Assembly: GCA_021774955.1 (NCBI GenBank)
Contig: JAJFIN010000164.1
Location: 1-5,920, forward strand
Direction of reading: 5' to 3'
Source of the DNA: Alphaproteobacteria bacterium
Lineage (GTDB): Bacteria > Pseudomonadota > Alphaproteobacteria > M2410
Length of the DNA: 5,920 nt
Position numbers and translations under genes: made by a program. Shown here one piece after another: positions 1 to 5,775 of the stretch. The notes under the pieces were generated by a model that saw only the letters and a program-made list of their open reading frames with translations, ran no database searches and was not told where the DNA came from. Every line of letters begins with the position of its first letter. Positions within the stretch are counted from its first letter, which is position 1.

Positions 1-209
1 AGCATGCCATATTCAGCCGTCACCCAGCCCTGTCCGCTATTGCGCAGAAACGGGGGAACCCGCTCCTCAACGCTTGCCGTGCATAAGACATGGGTATCGC
101 CAAAGCGGATAAAGCACGAGCCTTCCGCATGTTTGGCAAAGCCGGGTTCGAGATTTACATCGCGCAACATATCAAAAGCGCGGCCCGACGGGCGAACGGT
201 CGATGTCAT
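1..209 (-). CDS. rph: Ribonuclease PH, N-terminal part (cut by the left window edge)
   Basis: RNase PH is a phosphate-dependent 3'-to-5' exoribonuclease that trims tRNA 3' ends and helps degrade structured RNA. It works as a ring-shaped hexamer in the cytoplasm. Only the first 69 codons are present. The translation starts MTSTVRPSGRAFDMLRDV and contains KHAEGS, FGDTHVLCTASVEERVP and GWVTAEYGM, which are the conserved N-terminal blocks of the family. The phosphate-binding and catalytic residues lie in the missing part. The ATG at 209-207 is chosen because a GAAGGAA Shine-Dalgarno sequence (complement of 218-224) sits 8 bases upstream and the RPSGR motif follows at once. The gene is divergent from hrcA, an arrangement common in alphaproteobacteria. 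I could not find a convincing promoter for it between 210 and 300. Identification is certain from the motifs; only completeness is unknown. Confidence 0.96.
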   Translation of the reverse strand, partial: MTSTVRPSGRAFDMLRDVNLEPGFAKHAEGSCFIRFGDTHVLCTASVEERVPPFLRNSGQGWVTAEYGM

Positions 210-275
210 TCAATCTATTCCTTCATGTGATTGGCTGGCAGAAAAGTGTCCTCGCCACGGATCGCAGAAGGTTTG

Positions 276-298
276 AGGGTCCAGACTCACAATTAAAG
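276..298 (+). repeat. Left arm of the 23-bp inverted repeat
   Basis: The arm begins AGGGTCCAGACTCACAATTA and matches the reverse complement of 519-541 without mismatch. The match stops at both outer and inner edges (275/542 and 299/518). The outermost A/T pair could belong to a target duplication rather than to the repeat itself. Confidence 0.93.
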
Positions 299-518
299 AG
301 ATCATGGCGCCGACGGTTTTTACCTGTGACCAGGCGAGAGGGAGGCGAATAGTGGGGCTATTTAACGACCGAACAACGCCGTCACAAGTGAAAAACGTCG
401 TGTCCGTTAGGATGGCGCTGGGCATGCGCTGCGATACGTCGAAGAAGTTCACCGGGGAAGGACCCCGCTTTCACTCCTTCTCCTACCGCCTCATCATGCC
501 CAACGCCACCATGAGCCA

Positions 519-541
519 CTTTAATTGTGAGTCTGGACCCT
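519..541 (-). repeat. Right arm of the 23-bp inverted repeat
   Basis: This is the reverse-complement partner of 276-298. It ends 15 bases before the predicted -35 box of hrcA, so it lies just outside the core hrcA promoter. Confidence 0.93.
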
Positions 542-556
542 GTCCGCTTGCTTGCA

Positions 557-585
557 TTGACGCAATCATCGTGCCTTCTTAGATT
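557..585 (+). promoter_or_regulatory. Predicted sigma70-type promoter of hrcA
   Basis: TTGACG (557-562) and TAGATT (580-585) are separated by exactly 17 bases. They match the TTGACA/TATAAT consensus at 5 of 6 and 4 of 6 positions. Transcription would start near 592, leaving a leader of about 29 bases before the hrcA ATG. I did not find a better RpoH-type (CTTG...CCTAT-like) pair at suitable spacing, although CTTG occurs at 547-550 and 551-554. Confidence 0.6.
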
Positions 586-620
586 CAAACAAATGACGGC
601 TTAGTGAGTCCACCGGCTTT

Positions 621-1682
621 ATGACCAAGAACCCTGAACACCAAAGTTTACTCGAAAAAATGAACGATCGGTCGCGCCTGATCTTTCAACAAATCGTTGA
701 GACTTATTTGGATACCGGTGAGCCGGTAGGCTCCCGCACGCTCAGCCAATTATCACCCCTGTCATTGTCACCGGCCTCGATCCGCAATGTCATGGCGGAT
801 CTGGAGAGCCTCGGCTTGCTGCTGGCACCCCATGCCAGTGCCGGGCGCTTGCCATCAGACATTGGCTTACGGCTTTTTGTCGACGGATTGTTGGAGGTTG
901 GTGACCTGGCCGAGAGCGAGCGCCGGTCGATTCAGCAGCAATTAGCCGGAACCGGCCGCAGTGTCGAAGATGCCTTGACCGAGGCGATCAGTACGCTTTC
1001 TGGCCTGTCCCAATGCGCCGGTCTTGTCGTCACGCCAAAGCAAGAAGGTCGGCTCAAACATATTGAGTTTGTTGCCACCAGCCCCAGCCAAGCATTGGTC
1101 ATTCTGGTGTGGGACGATGGCCTCGTTGAAAACCGAGTGGTCACTCTGCCACCCGGCTTTACCCCCTCGACGTTGATCGAGGCGGGTAATTATCTGAGCG
1201 CCAAGCTTGGCGGGCGAACCTTTAACGATGCGCGCGGGGTCATTGCCAAAGAAATTGAAACCAAACGGGCAGAGCTCGATAACCTCACAGCCCAGGTCGT
1301 CGATGCCGGTATTGCCACTTGGAGCGGCGAGCCGCGCGACCGCTCGTTGATTATTCGTGGCCAAGCAAATCTGTTGGAAGACCTCCAAGCGGTCGATGAT
1401 CTTGAGCGTGTGCGTCATCTTTTTGAGGACCTGGAACGCAAAGAAGGGCTGATCCATCTTTTGGATGTGGCTGAAACCGGCGAAGGGGTTCGTATTTTTA
1501 TTGGCTCTGAAACCCAATTATTTAGTTTATCGGGTTCATCCGTCATTGTTTCTCCCTATATGAATGCTGAGCAGAAAGTTGTTGGTGTCATCGGTGTCAT
1601 CGGTCCGACCCGGCTGAATTATGCGCGCATTATTCCGATGGTTGATTTCACCGCCAAGACGGTTGGAAAACTGTTGGGCTAA
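621..1682 (+). CDS. hrcA: Heat-inducible transcription repressor HrcA
   Basis: HrcA is a dimeric repressor that binds the CIRCE operator, usually upstream of groESL and sometimes dnaK, and depends on GroEL for active folding. The 353-aa length is normal. The N-terminal winged-helix region carries GEPVGSRTL (residues 33-41), SPASIRNVMADLE (50-62) and HASAGR (71-76), the family's DNA-binding signature. The middle is the GAF-like and inserted dimerisation region. The C-terminus has the typical GVIGPTRLNYARIIPMVD block (from residue 325). The ATG at 621 has only a weak GTGAG-like ribosome binding site. An in-frame ATG at 660 (residue 14, just before NDRSRL, where many HrcA proteins begin) is an alternative start, also without a good ribosome binding site. 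The gene is followed 96 bases later by grpE and is probably cotranscribed with it. Confidence 0.96.
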   Translation: MTKNPEHQSLLEKMNDRSRLIFQQIVETYLDTGEPVGSRTLSQLSPLSLSPASIRNVMADLESLGLLLAPHASAGRLPSDIGLRLFVDGLLEVGDLAESERRSIQQQLAGTGRSVEDALTEAISTLSGLSQCAGLVVTPKQEGRLKHIEFVATSPSQALVILVWDDGLVENRVVTLPPGFTPSTLIEAGNYLSAKLGGRTFNDARGVIAKEIETKRAELDNLTAQVVDAGIATWSGEPRDRSLIIRGQANLLEDLQAVDDLERVRHLFEDLERKEGLIHLLDVAETGEGVRIFIGSETQLFSLSGSSVIVSPYMNAEQKVVGVIGVIGPTRLNYARIIPMVDFTAKTVGKLLG

Positions 1683-1700
1683 ACGCCGATTTCGGGTAAG

Positions 1701-1723
1701 AAGCGGCCGACAGCGACCCGCTT
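1701..1723 (+). other. Small stem-loop in the hrcA-grpE gap
   Basis: AAGCGG (1701-1706) can pair with CCGCTT (1718-1723) around an 11-base loop. No T-run follows, so it is not a convincing terminator, and hrcA-grpE read-through is expected. It could be a processing or pausing site, or chance. Confidence 0.25.
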
Positions 1724-1763
1724 GATCAAGTGTCATGGTCGGAGCGGCAGATACAGTAAGGAT

Positions 1764-1770
1764 AAGGTGA
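1764..1770 (+). promoter_or_regulatory. Ribosome binding site that sets the grpE start
   Basis: AAGGTGA lies 8 bases before the ATG at 1779. The upstream in-frame ATG at 1722 would place this sequence inside the gene and has no comparable site before it, so 1779 is preferred. Confidence 0.7.
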
Positions 1771-1778
1771 AAAGTAGC

Positions 1779-2528
1779 ATGAGTGGAACAGATCGCTCGG
1801 ACGAAGACGGTTACGAAGAAGGACTGTCAAACGAGCCTGGATCAGGCGAAGAAAGTTCTCCCATCGAGAACCTATTCGATGACCCGGAAGCTGAAAATGA
1901 GGAAGCGGACGAGCAATTAGAACCGCGGGTGGTAGCCAAGACCTATCAAGAGATTGTTGAGGAAAACTCAAACCTCAAAAACCGCCTCCTAAAAGCGCTG
2001 GCCGAAACCGAGAATGTGCGCAAGCGCTCTGCCCGTGAAAAAGACGATGCGTCTAAATACGCCATTTCGAACTTTGCTCGGGACCTTTTGGAAGTATCTG
2101 ACAATTTGCAGCGCGCGCTAGCTTCGGTTACCGATGAAGCCCGTGCTCACGCTGGCGAAACCCTTCTCAACTTGCTTGAGGGTGTGGAGATTACTGAAAA
2201 AGTTCTCCACAATGTTCTTGAAAAAAGCCGCGTGACACTTGTCGACCCGGCCGGCGAACGCTTTGACCCCAATTTTCACCAAGCCATCACTGAAATACAC
2301 CATCCTGAGAAGCCGCATGGCACTGTCTTAGACGTGATGCAGCGCGGCTATGTTATTGGTGATCGCCTGTTACGCCCGGCCATGGTGACCATTGCCAAGG
2401 GTGGCCCTCCAGCACCAAAGCCAGCACCAGAAAAACCGGCAGCACCAAAAGCACCGGAAGTAAAGGCTGGTGAGCAAGGTGACGATGACGGGCCGGAGCC
2501 TGGCAGCACGATCAACACATCAGCCTAA
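1779..2528 (+). CDS. grpE: Nucleotide exchange factor GrpE with an extended C-terminal tail
   Basis: GrpE is the dimeric cochaperone that releases ADP from DnaK and acts as a thermosensor in the Hsp70 cycle. The 249-aa product has an acidic, disordered N-terminus (about 1-48) and a long helix/coiled coil with NLKNRLLKALAETENVRKR (about 56-95). A helical-bundle region follows (about 98-150), then the beta-domain that contacts DnaK, with GERFDPNFHQAI (159-170) and the signature QRGYVIGDRLLRPAMVTIAK (188-207). After the usual family end there is a further Pro/Ala/Lys-rich, then acidic tail (208-249), which makes the protein longer than most GrpE. The start at 1779 is chosen by its ribosome binding site; the frame is open back to 1722, but those 19 residues look non-native. 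dnaK and dnaJ do not follow, so they must lie elsewhere. Confidence 0.95.
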   Translation: MSGTDRSDEDGYEEGLSNEPGSGEESSPIENLFDDPEAENEEADEQLEPRVVAKTYQEIVEENSNLKNRLLKALAETENVRKRSAREKDDASKYAISNFARDLLEVSDNLQRALASVTDEARAHAGETLLNLLEGVEITEKVLHNVLEKSRVTLVDPAGERFDPNFHQAITEIHHPEKPHGTVLDVMQRGYVIGDRLLRPAMVTIAKGGPPAPKPAPEKPAAPKAPEVKAGEQGDDDGPEPGSTINTSA

Positions 2529-2583
2529 CTAAAGCCAAAGCTCGAGCGATTTTTTGCTTGCTGCGTTGTTTTCAACATCACTC

Positions 2584-2611
2584 TTGACCTCGCATCCGTC
2601 CTCTTTAGGGT
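2584..2611 (+). promoter_or_regulatory. Possible promoter of the SDR gene
   Basis: TTGACC (2584-2589) and TAGGGT (2606-2611) are 16 bases apart. The -35 box is good (5 of 6 to consensus) and the -10 box is poor (3 of 6). It would start transcription about 20 bases before the ATG at 2639. The position in the 110-bp gap after grpE is suitable, but read-through from grpE cannot be excluded because I see no convincing grpE terminator. Confidence 0.35.
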
Positions 2612-2638
2612 CTTCCTCAAAACAAATTGGGAGGATTC

Positions 2639-3487
2639 ATGGATAATCTGAGTGGACAAGTCGCCGTCGTCACCGGTGCGGCTTCGGGTATCGGCCGTGC
2701 GCTGGCTGAAGCTTTGGCGAAAAGAGGCGCGTCTCTGGCGCTTTGCGATGTTGATGGGCCCGGCCTCACCGAAACAATGAAGATCGTTGAACGCCATCAA
2801 GTGCCGCTCATGACGTCTCATGTCGACGTCAGCGATCGGGGGGCGGTGGAAGCTTTTGCCAAGCAAGTAGAGGATCGTTTCGGGGCCGCAAATTTTGTTT
2901 TCAACAATGCCGGGGTGGCCCTGGCAGCCAATGTCGAGGACCAGAGTTACGAAGATTTTGAATGGCTGATGAACATCAATTTCTGGGGCGTGGTTCACGG
3001 AACCAATTCGTTTTTGCCTCTGCTAAAAAAGGCCAACCATGGTCATCTGGTGAACGTTTCTTCCGTCTTCGGCTTATTTTCTGTACCCGGACAGTCTGCC
3101 TATAACGCTGCCAAGTTCGCGGTGCGTGGTTTTACCGAGGCTTTGCAGCAGGAGCTAGAAGCAGCAGGGTCGAGCGTTGGCGTGTCGGTGGTCTGCCCCG
3201 GCGGTATTAAGACCAACATCGCTAAAAACGCACGCGTACGACGCACAGATTTTGCAGGCGACACAGTGGAAGACTTTACCGCCCGCTTTGAAGAGCTAGC
3301 CCGCACCACGCCTGCTGATGCCGCAGAGGTCATTTTGAAGGGCGTTGCCCAGAAAAAGCGGCGGATCCTCATTGGCGGCGATGCCCGCATGATGCAATGG
3401 ATCGTGCGCTTGTTTCCCACCGGATATCCGGCAGTTTTGCGCCGAATGTGGACCGGTAATGCAGCGCCTTCCAAGGCCCAATCGTAA
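2639..3487 (+). CDS. SDR-family NAD(P)-dependent oxidoreductase
   Basis: This is a 282-aa classical short-chain dehydrogenase/reductase that interconverts an alcohol and a carbonyl group; its substrate cannot be told from sequence. The Rossmann fold has the glycine motif TGAASGIG (12-19). Asp37 at the end of the second strand (ALCDVD) usually favours NAD(H) over NADP(H). NNAG is at 89-92. The catalytic residues are complete: Asn114, Ser142, Tyr155 and Lys159 (YNAAK), with PGG at 187-189. The C-terminus (RRILIGGDARMMQWIVRLFP and on) is hydrophobic and basic, as in some SDRs acting on lipophilic substrates, and may touch the membrane. The ATG at 2639 is chosen because GGGAGGA (2629-2635) directly precedes it. 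An in-frame TTG at 2627 would place this ribosome binding site inside the coding region. It may be cotranscribed with the membrane protein downstream (86-bp gap). Confidence 0.92.
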   Translation: MDNLSGQVAVVTGAASGIGRALAEALAKRGASLALCDVDGPGLTETMKIVERHQVPLMTSHVDVSDRGAVEAFAKQVEDRFGAANFVFNNAGVALAANVEDQSYEDFEWLMNINFWGVVHGTNSFLPLLKKANHGHLVNVSSVFGLFSVPGQSAYNAAKFAVRGFTEALQQELEAAGSSVGVSVVCPGGIKTNIAKNARVRRTDFAGDTVEDFTARFEELARTTPADAAEVILKGVAQKKRRILIGGDARMMQWIVRLFPTGYPAVLRRMWTGNAAPSKAQS

Positions 3488-3530
3488 CCGTATACACCCT
3501 GGAAAGCCTCAAAACGCATGACTTTACAGG

Positions 3531-3557
3531 TTGGTCCCGTTAGTCTTTTACGACCAA
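3531..3557. repeat. Short inverted repeat upstream of the membrane-protein gene
   Basis: TTGGTC (3531-3536) pairs with GACCAA (3552-3557). With a 2-base bulge, GT/AC (3539-3540 with 3550-3551) can extend the stem. It ends 16 bases before the GTG start at 3574. It could be an operator or an mRNA structure between SDR and this gene. With only 6-8 bp it may be chance. Confidence 0.3.
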
Positions 3558-3573
3558 TGAATGGGGGTAGATT

Positions 3574-4131
3574 GTGGGGATAATCGATTGGTTTTTGTTA
3601 GCTATTGAGCCCCTGATCATCGCGTCTTGGGAGACCTGGCTCATACTTTCGCTGGGTTTCGTGGTCGCTTATTGGCTGCTACGCGTTTTGTGGAATGCAC
3701 CTTGGCCTTGGAGACAAATCGAGGGGGTCAAGAAATTTCACGTCCGCGTCGATAAAACCGGCCACAAAGAATTCATCTCAATCCACCGCGATGACCTGCC
3801 CCAGGATTTGCGCACCGGCGATGGTGTTGTGGTTTATGCTAAAACCGGGCGCAAAGTGCGCGGCAAAGTCTATCGCCGGCATCAATATGTCGATCCCGGT
3901 GTCATCGAAATGACCGAGACCAAAATTGACCGGCTGATTAAAGGCCACCGCGGCGAAACCGAGTTGGACCTTGAGCTTCGCATCGCCCCGCTCAGCGCTT
4001 ACACACCGGGAGACCTGTGGAACCATCCAGATTTTCCGACCCAGCTTTCTGTTCGACTGACCCTGATCCTCACTGTGATCACGACCGTACTTTCCGTCCT
4101 TATTGAGGTCTGGTCTTCTTACTACCTCTAA
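3574..4131 (+). CDS. Membrane protein of unknown function with a soluble middle domain
   Basis: I do not recognise a named family for this 185-aa product. The N-terminus is strongly hydrophobic: a stretch at 3-19 and a clear membrane helix at about 22-40, ending in a Trp-rich border (WNAPWPW, 40-46). A charged middle domain spans about 50-140 and a second hydrophobic segment lies at about 158-177. Basic residues follow the first helix, so the middle domain is probably cytoplasmic. That domain has the pattern LRTGDGVVVYAKTGRKVRGKV (79-99), then GVIEMTETKIDRLI (109-122), which recalls the GD-V-x-V rhythm of double-psi beta-barrel domains such as the Cdc48 N-domain. This is inference only. The GTG start at 3574 is forced: an in-frame TAG lies at 3568, and a G-rich sequence (3563-3568) serves as ribosome binding site. 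The stop codon overlaps that of the convergent sulfotransferase. Confidence 0.8.
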   Translation: MGIIDWFLLAIEPLIIASWETWLILSLGFVVAYWLLRVLWNAPWPWRQIEGVKKFHVRVDKTGHKEFISIHRDDLPQDLRTGDGVVVYAKTGRKVRGKVYRRHQYVDPGVIEMTETKIDRLIKGHRGETELDLELRIAPLSAYTPGDLWNHPDFPTQLSVRLTLILTVITTVLSVLIEVWSSYYL

Positions 4132-5033
4132 TCTGAACCGGCGAGCCAGGCTGCGCATGTTTCGCCGAGTTCATCTTTGGCCCTGGCCTCATAGGCTGCA
4201 CAATCATCGTCTGTGAGCAGATCGCGCCAGCGTCCATTGACCCCTTTGTGAACAAATGTTTGGGCGCCGCCATCCCAAAAGGCACCGCCTAAAGGAACGC
4301 TCTTGGCCGCATGGGTTTTCATATAGTCAAAACTGCAATGGTCAAGAATGGCGGGCCAATGGTCTTCGTTAATCGGAATGTCTAGGAACGCCGCAATCCG
4401 CCTGATTTCGCCGGGCATATCTTTTTTAAGATCGCCGAAATGAACAAACATGACGTTGGGGAGATCGCGGATAGCCCACCAAGTGCGAATATTTTCCCAG
4501 AACGGCCAGAACGGAAAACCGTCTTGCTCTAGCCAATCGCGAAAGTATTGGACAATGGAATCGGGCGGCGGACCGATCGGCGGTCCGACGCGACCCGGCG
4601 TATCGTTTAACGCCCCATACCAAGCCTCATTGGCATTTAAGTGATGATTGTAAAGGCTCCACACCACATCGCGGCCATCGCGCCCAATATAAAGGTATTT
4701 GGCTTGAGGTGAAAAAACCAAAGCATCGACTGGCAAATGAGTTTTTATGAACCGCCTGTGGGTTTGAGCCTCAACGGCTTCGAGTTTCACCTCTTTAGGC
4801 GGTACGCGCAGATCCATCCAAGGCGACATTTCGGCAACCTCTTGACCTTCCACCCCGTCAAAGAGAAGTTGCGCAATAATCTGCTGCATCCAGGTGGTGC
4901 CAGATTTTGCATAGGTCGAGATGACAATGTCGTCGTCTCGAAAAGCCAAGTCATTCCAAATGGTCGAATCAAAGTGATGACTATGCATTTCTCGGGTTTT
5001 CTGCGGTATCGACGAAGTGGAATTTGAAGACAT
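4128..5033 (-). CDS. PAPS-dependent sulfotransferase (Sulfotransfer_1 type)
   Basis: The family transfers sulfate from PAPS to a hydroxyl or amine of a small molecule, in bacteria as a soluble cytoplasmic enzyme. This copy looks intact at 301 aa. The 5'-phosphosulfate loop TYAKSGTTW spans 40-48. KTHLP (97-101) supplies the likely catalytic His99. The 3'-phosphate site is YIGRDGRDVVWSLYNH (115-130) with Arg118 and Ser126. The C-terminal PAPS lid KGVNGRW (263-269) matches the KGxxGxW motif. The substrate is unknown and no PAPS synthesis gene (cysD/N/C) is nearby. I chose the ATG at 5033 because GGAG (complement of 5040-5043) stands 6 bases before it; an in-frame ATG at 5045 has no comparable site. 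It is convergent with the membrane protein, overlapping 4 bp at the stops, and is separated from DUF971 by 349 bp, so it is probably a separate transcription unit. Confidence 0.93.
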   Translation of the reverse strand: MSSNSTSSIPQKTREMHSHHFDSTIWNDLAFRDDDIVISTYAKSGTTWMQQIIAQLLFDGVEGQEVAEMSPWMDLRVPPKEVKLEAVEAQTHRRFIKTHLPVDALVFSPQAKYLYIGRDGRDVVWSLYNHHLNANEAWYGALNDTPGRVGPPIGPPPDSIVQYFRDWLEQDGFPFWPFWENIRTWWAIRDLPNVMFVHFGDLKKDMPGEIRRIAAFLDIPINEDHWPAILDHCSFDYMKTHAAKSVPLGGAFWDGGAQTFVHKGVNGRWRDLLTDDDCAAYEARAKDELGETCAAWLAGSD

Positions 5034-5382
5034 CAAAAGCTCCATACGTTCAGAGATTTACGACCAAAGGGGTTGGCAACATCATTTGCTGTAGGCCATT
5101 CAATAACCAACAGGCGTAAATGTGGATACAACCGTTGGTCAGCATGAGCCCTACTCAGCCCTACCATTAAGATTCTGTTAACCATAGCAGAGCAATGCTT
5201 ATACATTGTTCGTTTCAGTGGCAGAATGTCCATCCCTGAATATTTGGCCGCCAGATCGCACGATACTGTCAAGAGCCAGGGGCCTGGACGGCACCAGCGC
5301 GAGAGCGAGCCGTCCAGGCCTCGTTTTGCGCGCAGTGTATCTAACACATCGGGAATCAAACCCATCCAAGCCGAAACTCGGG
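5034..5382. other. Non-coding gap between DUF971 and the sulfotransferase
   Basis: Both flanking genes are on the minus strand. The gap holds the long hairpin at 5279-5322 and the sulfotransferase ribosome binding site (5040-5043). A perfect minus-strand TTGACA (complement of 5267-5272) has no good -10 box at normal spacing; the nearest AT-rich hexamer, AAATAT, is 21 bases away. TATAAG on the minus strand (complement of about 5198-5203) lacks a matching -35. A frame open from 5482 to 5033 on the minus strand begins inside DUF971 in another frame and resembles no protein I know, so I do not call it. Confidence 0.6.
5279..5322. terminator. Strong hairpin, terminator-like, downstream of DUF971
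   Basis: GGCCTGGACGGC (5281-5292) is perfectly complementary to GCCGTCCAGGCC (5309-5320), giving a 12-bp GC-rich stem that can be lengthened by a G-U and a G-C pair (5279-5280 with 5321-5322). Inside the 16-base loop, CGC-GAGA-GCG (5298-5307) can form a small inner stem with a GNRA tetraloop. It begins 60 bases after the DUF971 stop on the minus strand. The T-rich tail (TCGTTTT, 5321-5327) follows on the plus strand only; on the minus strand there is no T-run. As a terminator of the Trm112-DUF971 unit it is therefore imperfect. It could instead be an RNA processing or stability element or a palindromic repeat. Confidence 0.6.
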
Positions 5383-5775
5383 TTATGCATGTTCTCGAGA
5401 CAGGTTTTGCTCTGCAAGCGCGTTTAAGTATCGCGCCCAGATCGCCGATTGCTCGGCTCCCAGCTTGTGGAGGGTATTCCACGAATAAAGCCCCGTCTGA
5501 TGACCATCATCGAACAAAAGGCGCACCGCATAATGCCCAACCGGCTGAATTTCGGTAATGGTAACCTCTTTTTTTCCCGCGACGGTCACTTTTTGACTAG
5601 CGCCGTGACCCTGAACCTCGGCTGACGGGCTTTCCACCCGCAAATATTCCGCAGGCAGATCAAAAACATCGCCGTTGTCAAAGGTCACGACAAGTAAGCG
5701 CTTGTCATGCTTCACCTTCAGCTCTTCTGGCCAAGGTTGAGATTGTAACGGGCCGCCTGTCGAAACCGTGTTCAT
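5383..5775 (-). CDS. DUF971 protein (gamma-butyrobetaine hydroxylase-like N-terminal domain)
   Basis: This 130-aa protein consists of one DUF971 domain, the fold found at the N-terminus of eukaryotic gamma-butyrobetaine hydroxylase. In bacteria it occurs alone and its function is not settled. Diagnostic blocks are WPEELKV (15-21), FDNGDVFDLPAEYLRVESPSAEVQGHG (32-58, typical of the alphaproteobacterial form), VTITEIQPVGHYAVRLLFDDGH (71-92) and TGLYSW (94-99). The protein has no cysteine at all: where zinc-binding relatives carry cysteines, it reads SPSAEV (49-54), while His92 is kept. The ATG at 5775-5773 overlaps the stop of the upstream Trm112 gene in ATGA, which indicates translational coupling and explains the lack of a strong ribosome binding site. 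It is not an oxygenase itself because the catalytic iron-binding domain is absent. Confidence 0.9.
   Translation of the reverse strand: MNTVSTGGPLQSQPWPEELKVKHDKRLLVVTFDNGDVFDLPAEYLRVESPSAEVQGHGASQKVTVAGKKEVTITEIQPVGHYAVRLLFDDGHQTGLYSWNTLHKLGAEQSAIWARYLNALAEQNLSREHA

Larger units (their letters stand above)
276..541. mobile_element. MITE-like element with 23-bp perfect terminal inverted repeats
   Basis: Bases 276-298 and 519-541 are exact reverse complements over 23 bp, far beyond chance in a window this size. The likeness continues inward imperfectly: both ends carry TCATGG followed by GC-rich sequence at nearly the same offset. The 220-bp interior encodes nothing I recognise. The open frames crossing it are short and run into flanking sequence, so there is no transposase. 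A compact block with terminal repeats and no gene is the hallmark of a non-autonomous element moved by a transposase elsewhere in the genome. If the repeat core is taken as 277-540, the flanking triplets are TGA and TGT. That would fit an imperfect 3-bp TNA-type target duplication as made by some IS5-family elements, but the match is weak. The alternative is a pair of identical regulatory sites, one facing each divergent gene. Without the block, the rph-hrcA gap would be about 145 bp. Confidence 0.68.
210..620. other. Divergent rph/hrcA intergenic region
   Basis: This 411-bp gap holds the rph ribosome binding site on the minus strand (218-224), the MITE-like block (276-541) and the hrcA promoter (557-585). 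A short hairpin, CGGGG-AAGGA-CCCCG, lies at 453-467 inside the block with no T-run after it. I looked for the HrcA operator CIRCE (TTAGCACTC-N9-GAGTGCTAA) and found neither half, so autoregulation of hrcA through a CIRCE here is not supported. No protein encoded in this stretch is convincing. Confidence 0.75.

Noticed and set aside
304..582. Open frame of 92 codons on the plus strand in the rph-hrcA gap, and minus-strand frames across the same stretch
   Set aside because: They cross the edges of the inverted-repeat block, have no good ribosome binding site and resemble no known protein, including transposases.
942..1517. 191-codon minus-strand frame inside hrcA
   Set aside because: It is a shadow of hrcA, whose protein is clearly conserved; the antisense product shows no recognisable motif.
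1721..1730. Perfect 10-bp palindrome CTTGATCAAG before grpE, also considered as a CTTG-type RpoH -35 box
   Set aside because: Palindromes of this length are expected by chance, and no RpoH-like -10 sequence follows at suitable spacing.
2529..2570. Possible grpE terminator around GCTCGAGCG followed by six T
   Set aside because: The palindrome is too tight to form a hairpin with a loop, and the alternative CAAAGC/GCTTG pairing needs a bulge and places the T-run inside the loop.
3547..3557. TTTACGACCAA shared by the region before the membrane protein and 5057-5067 before the sulfotransferase
   Set aside because: An 11-base match is expected several times by chance in a window of this size. The copies are also in opposite orientation relative to their genes.
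5267..5272. Minus-strand TTGACA as -35 box of a sulfotransferase or small-RNA promoter
   Set aside because: There is no -10-like hexamer at 16-18 bases, and it is more than 230 bases from the sulfotransferase start.
5033..5482. 149-codon minus-strand frame between DUF971 and the sulfotransferase
   Set aside because: It starts inside the well-supported DUF971 gene in another frame, crosses the long hairpin, has no ribosome binding site or family resemblance, and ends at the sulfotransferase start by chance.
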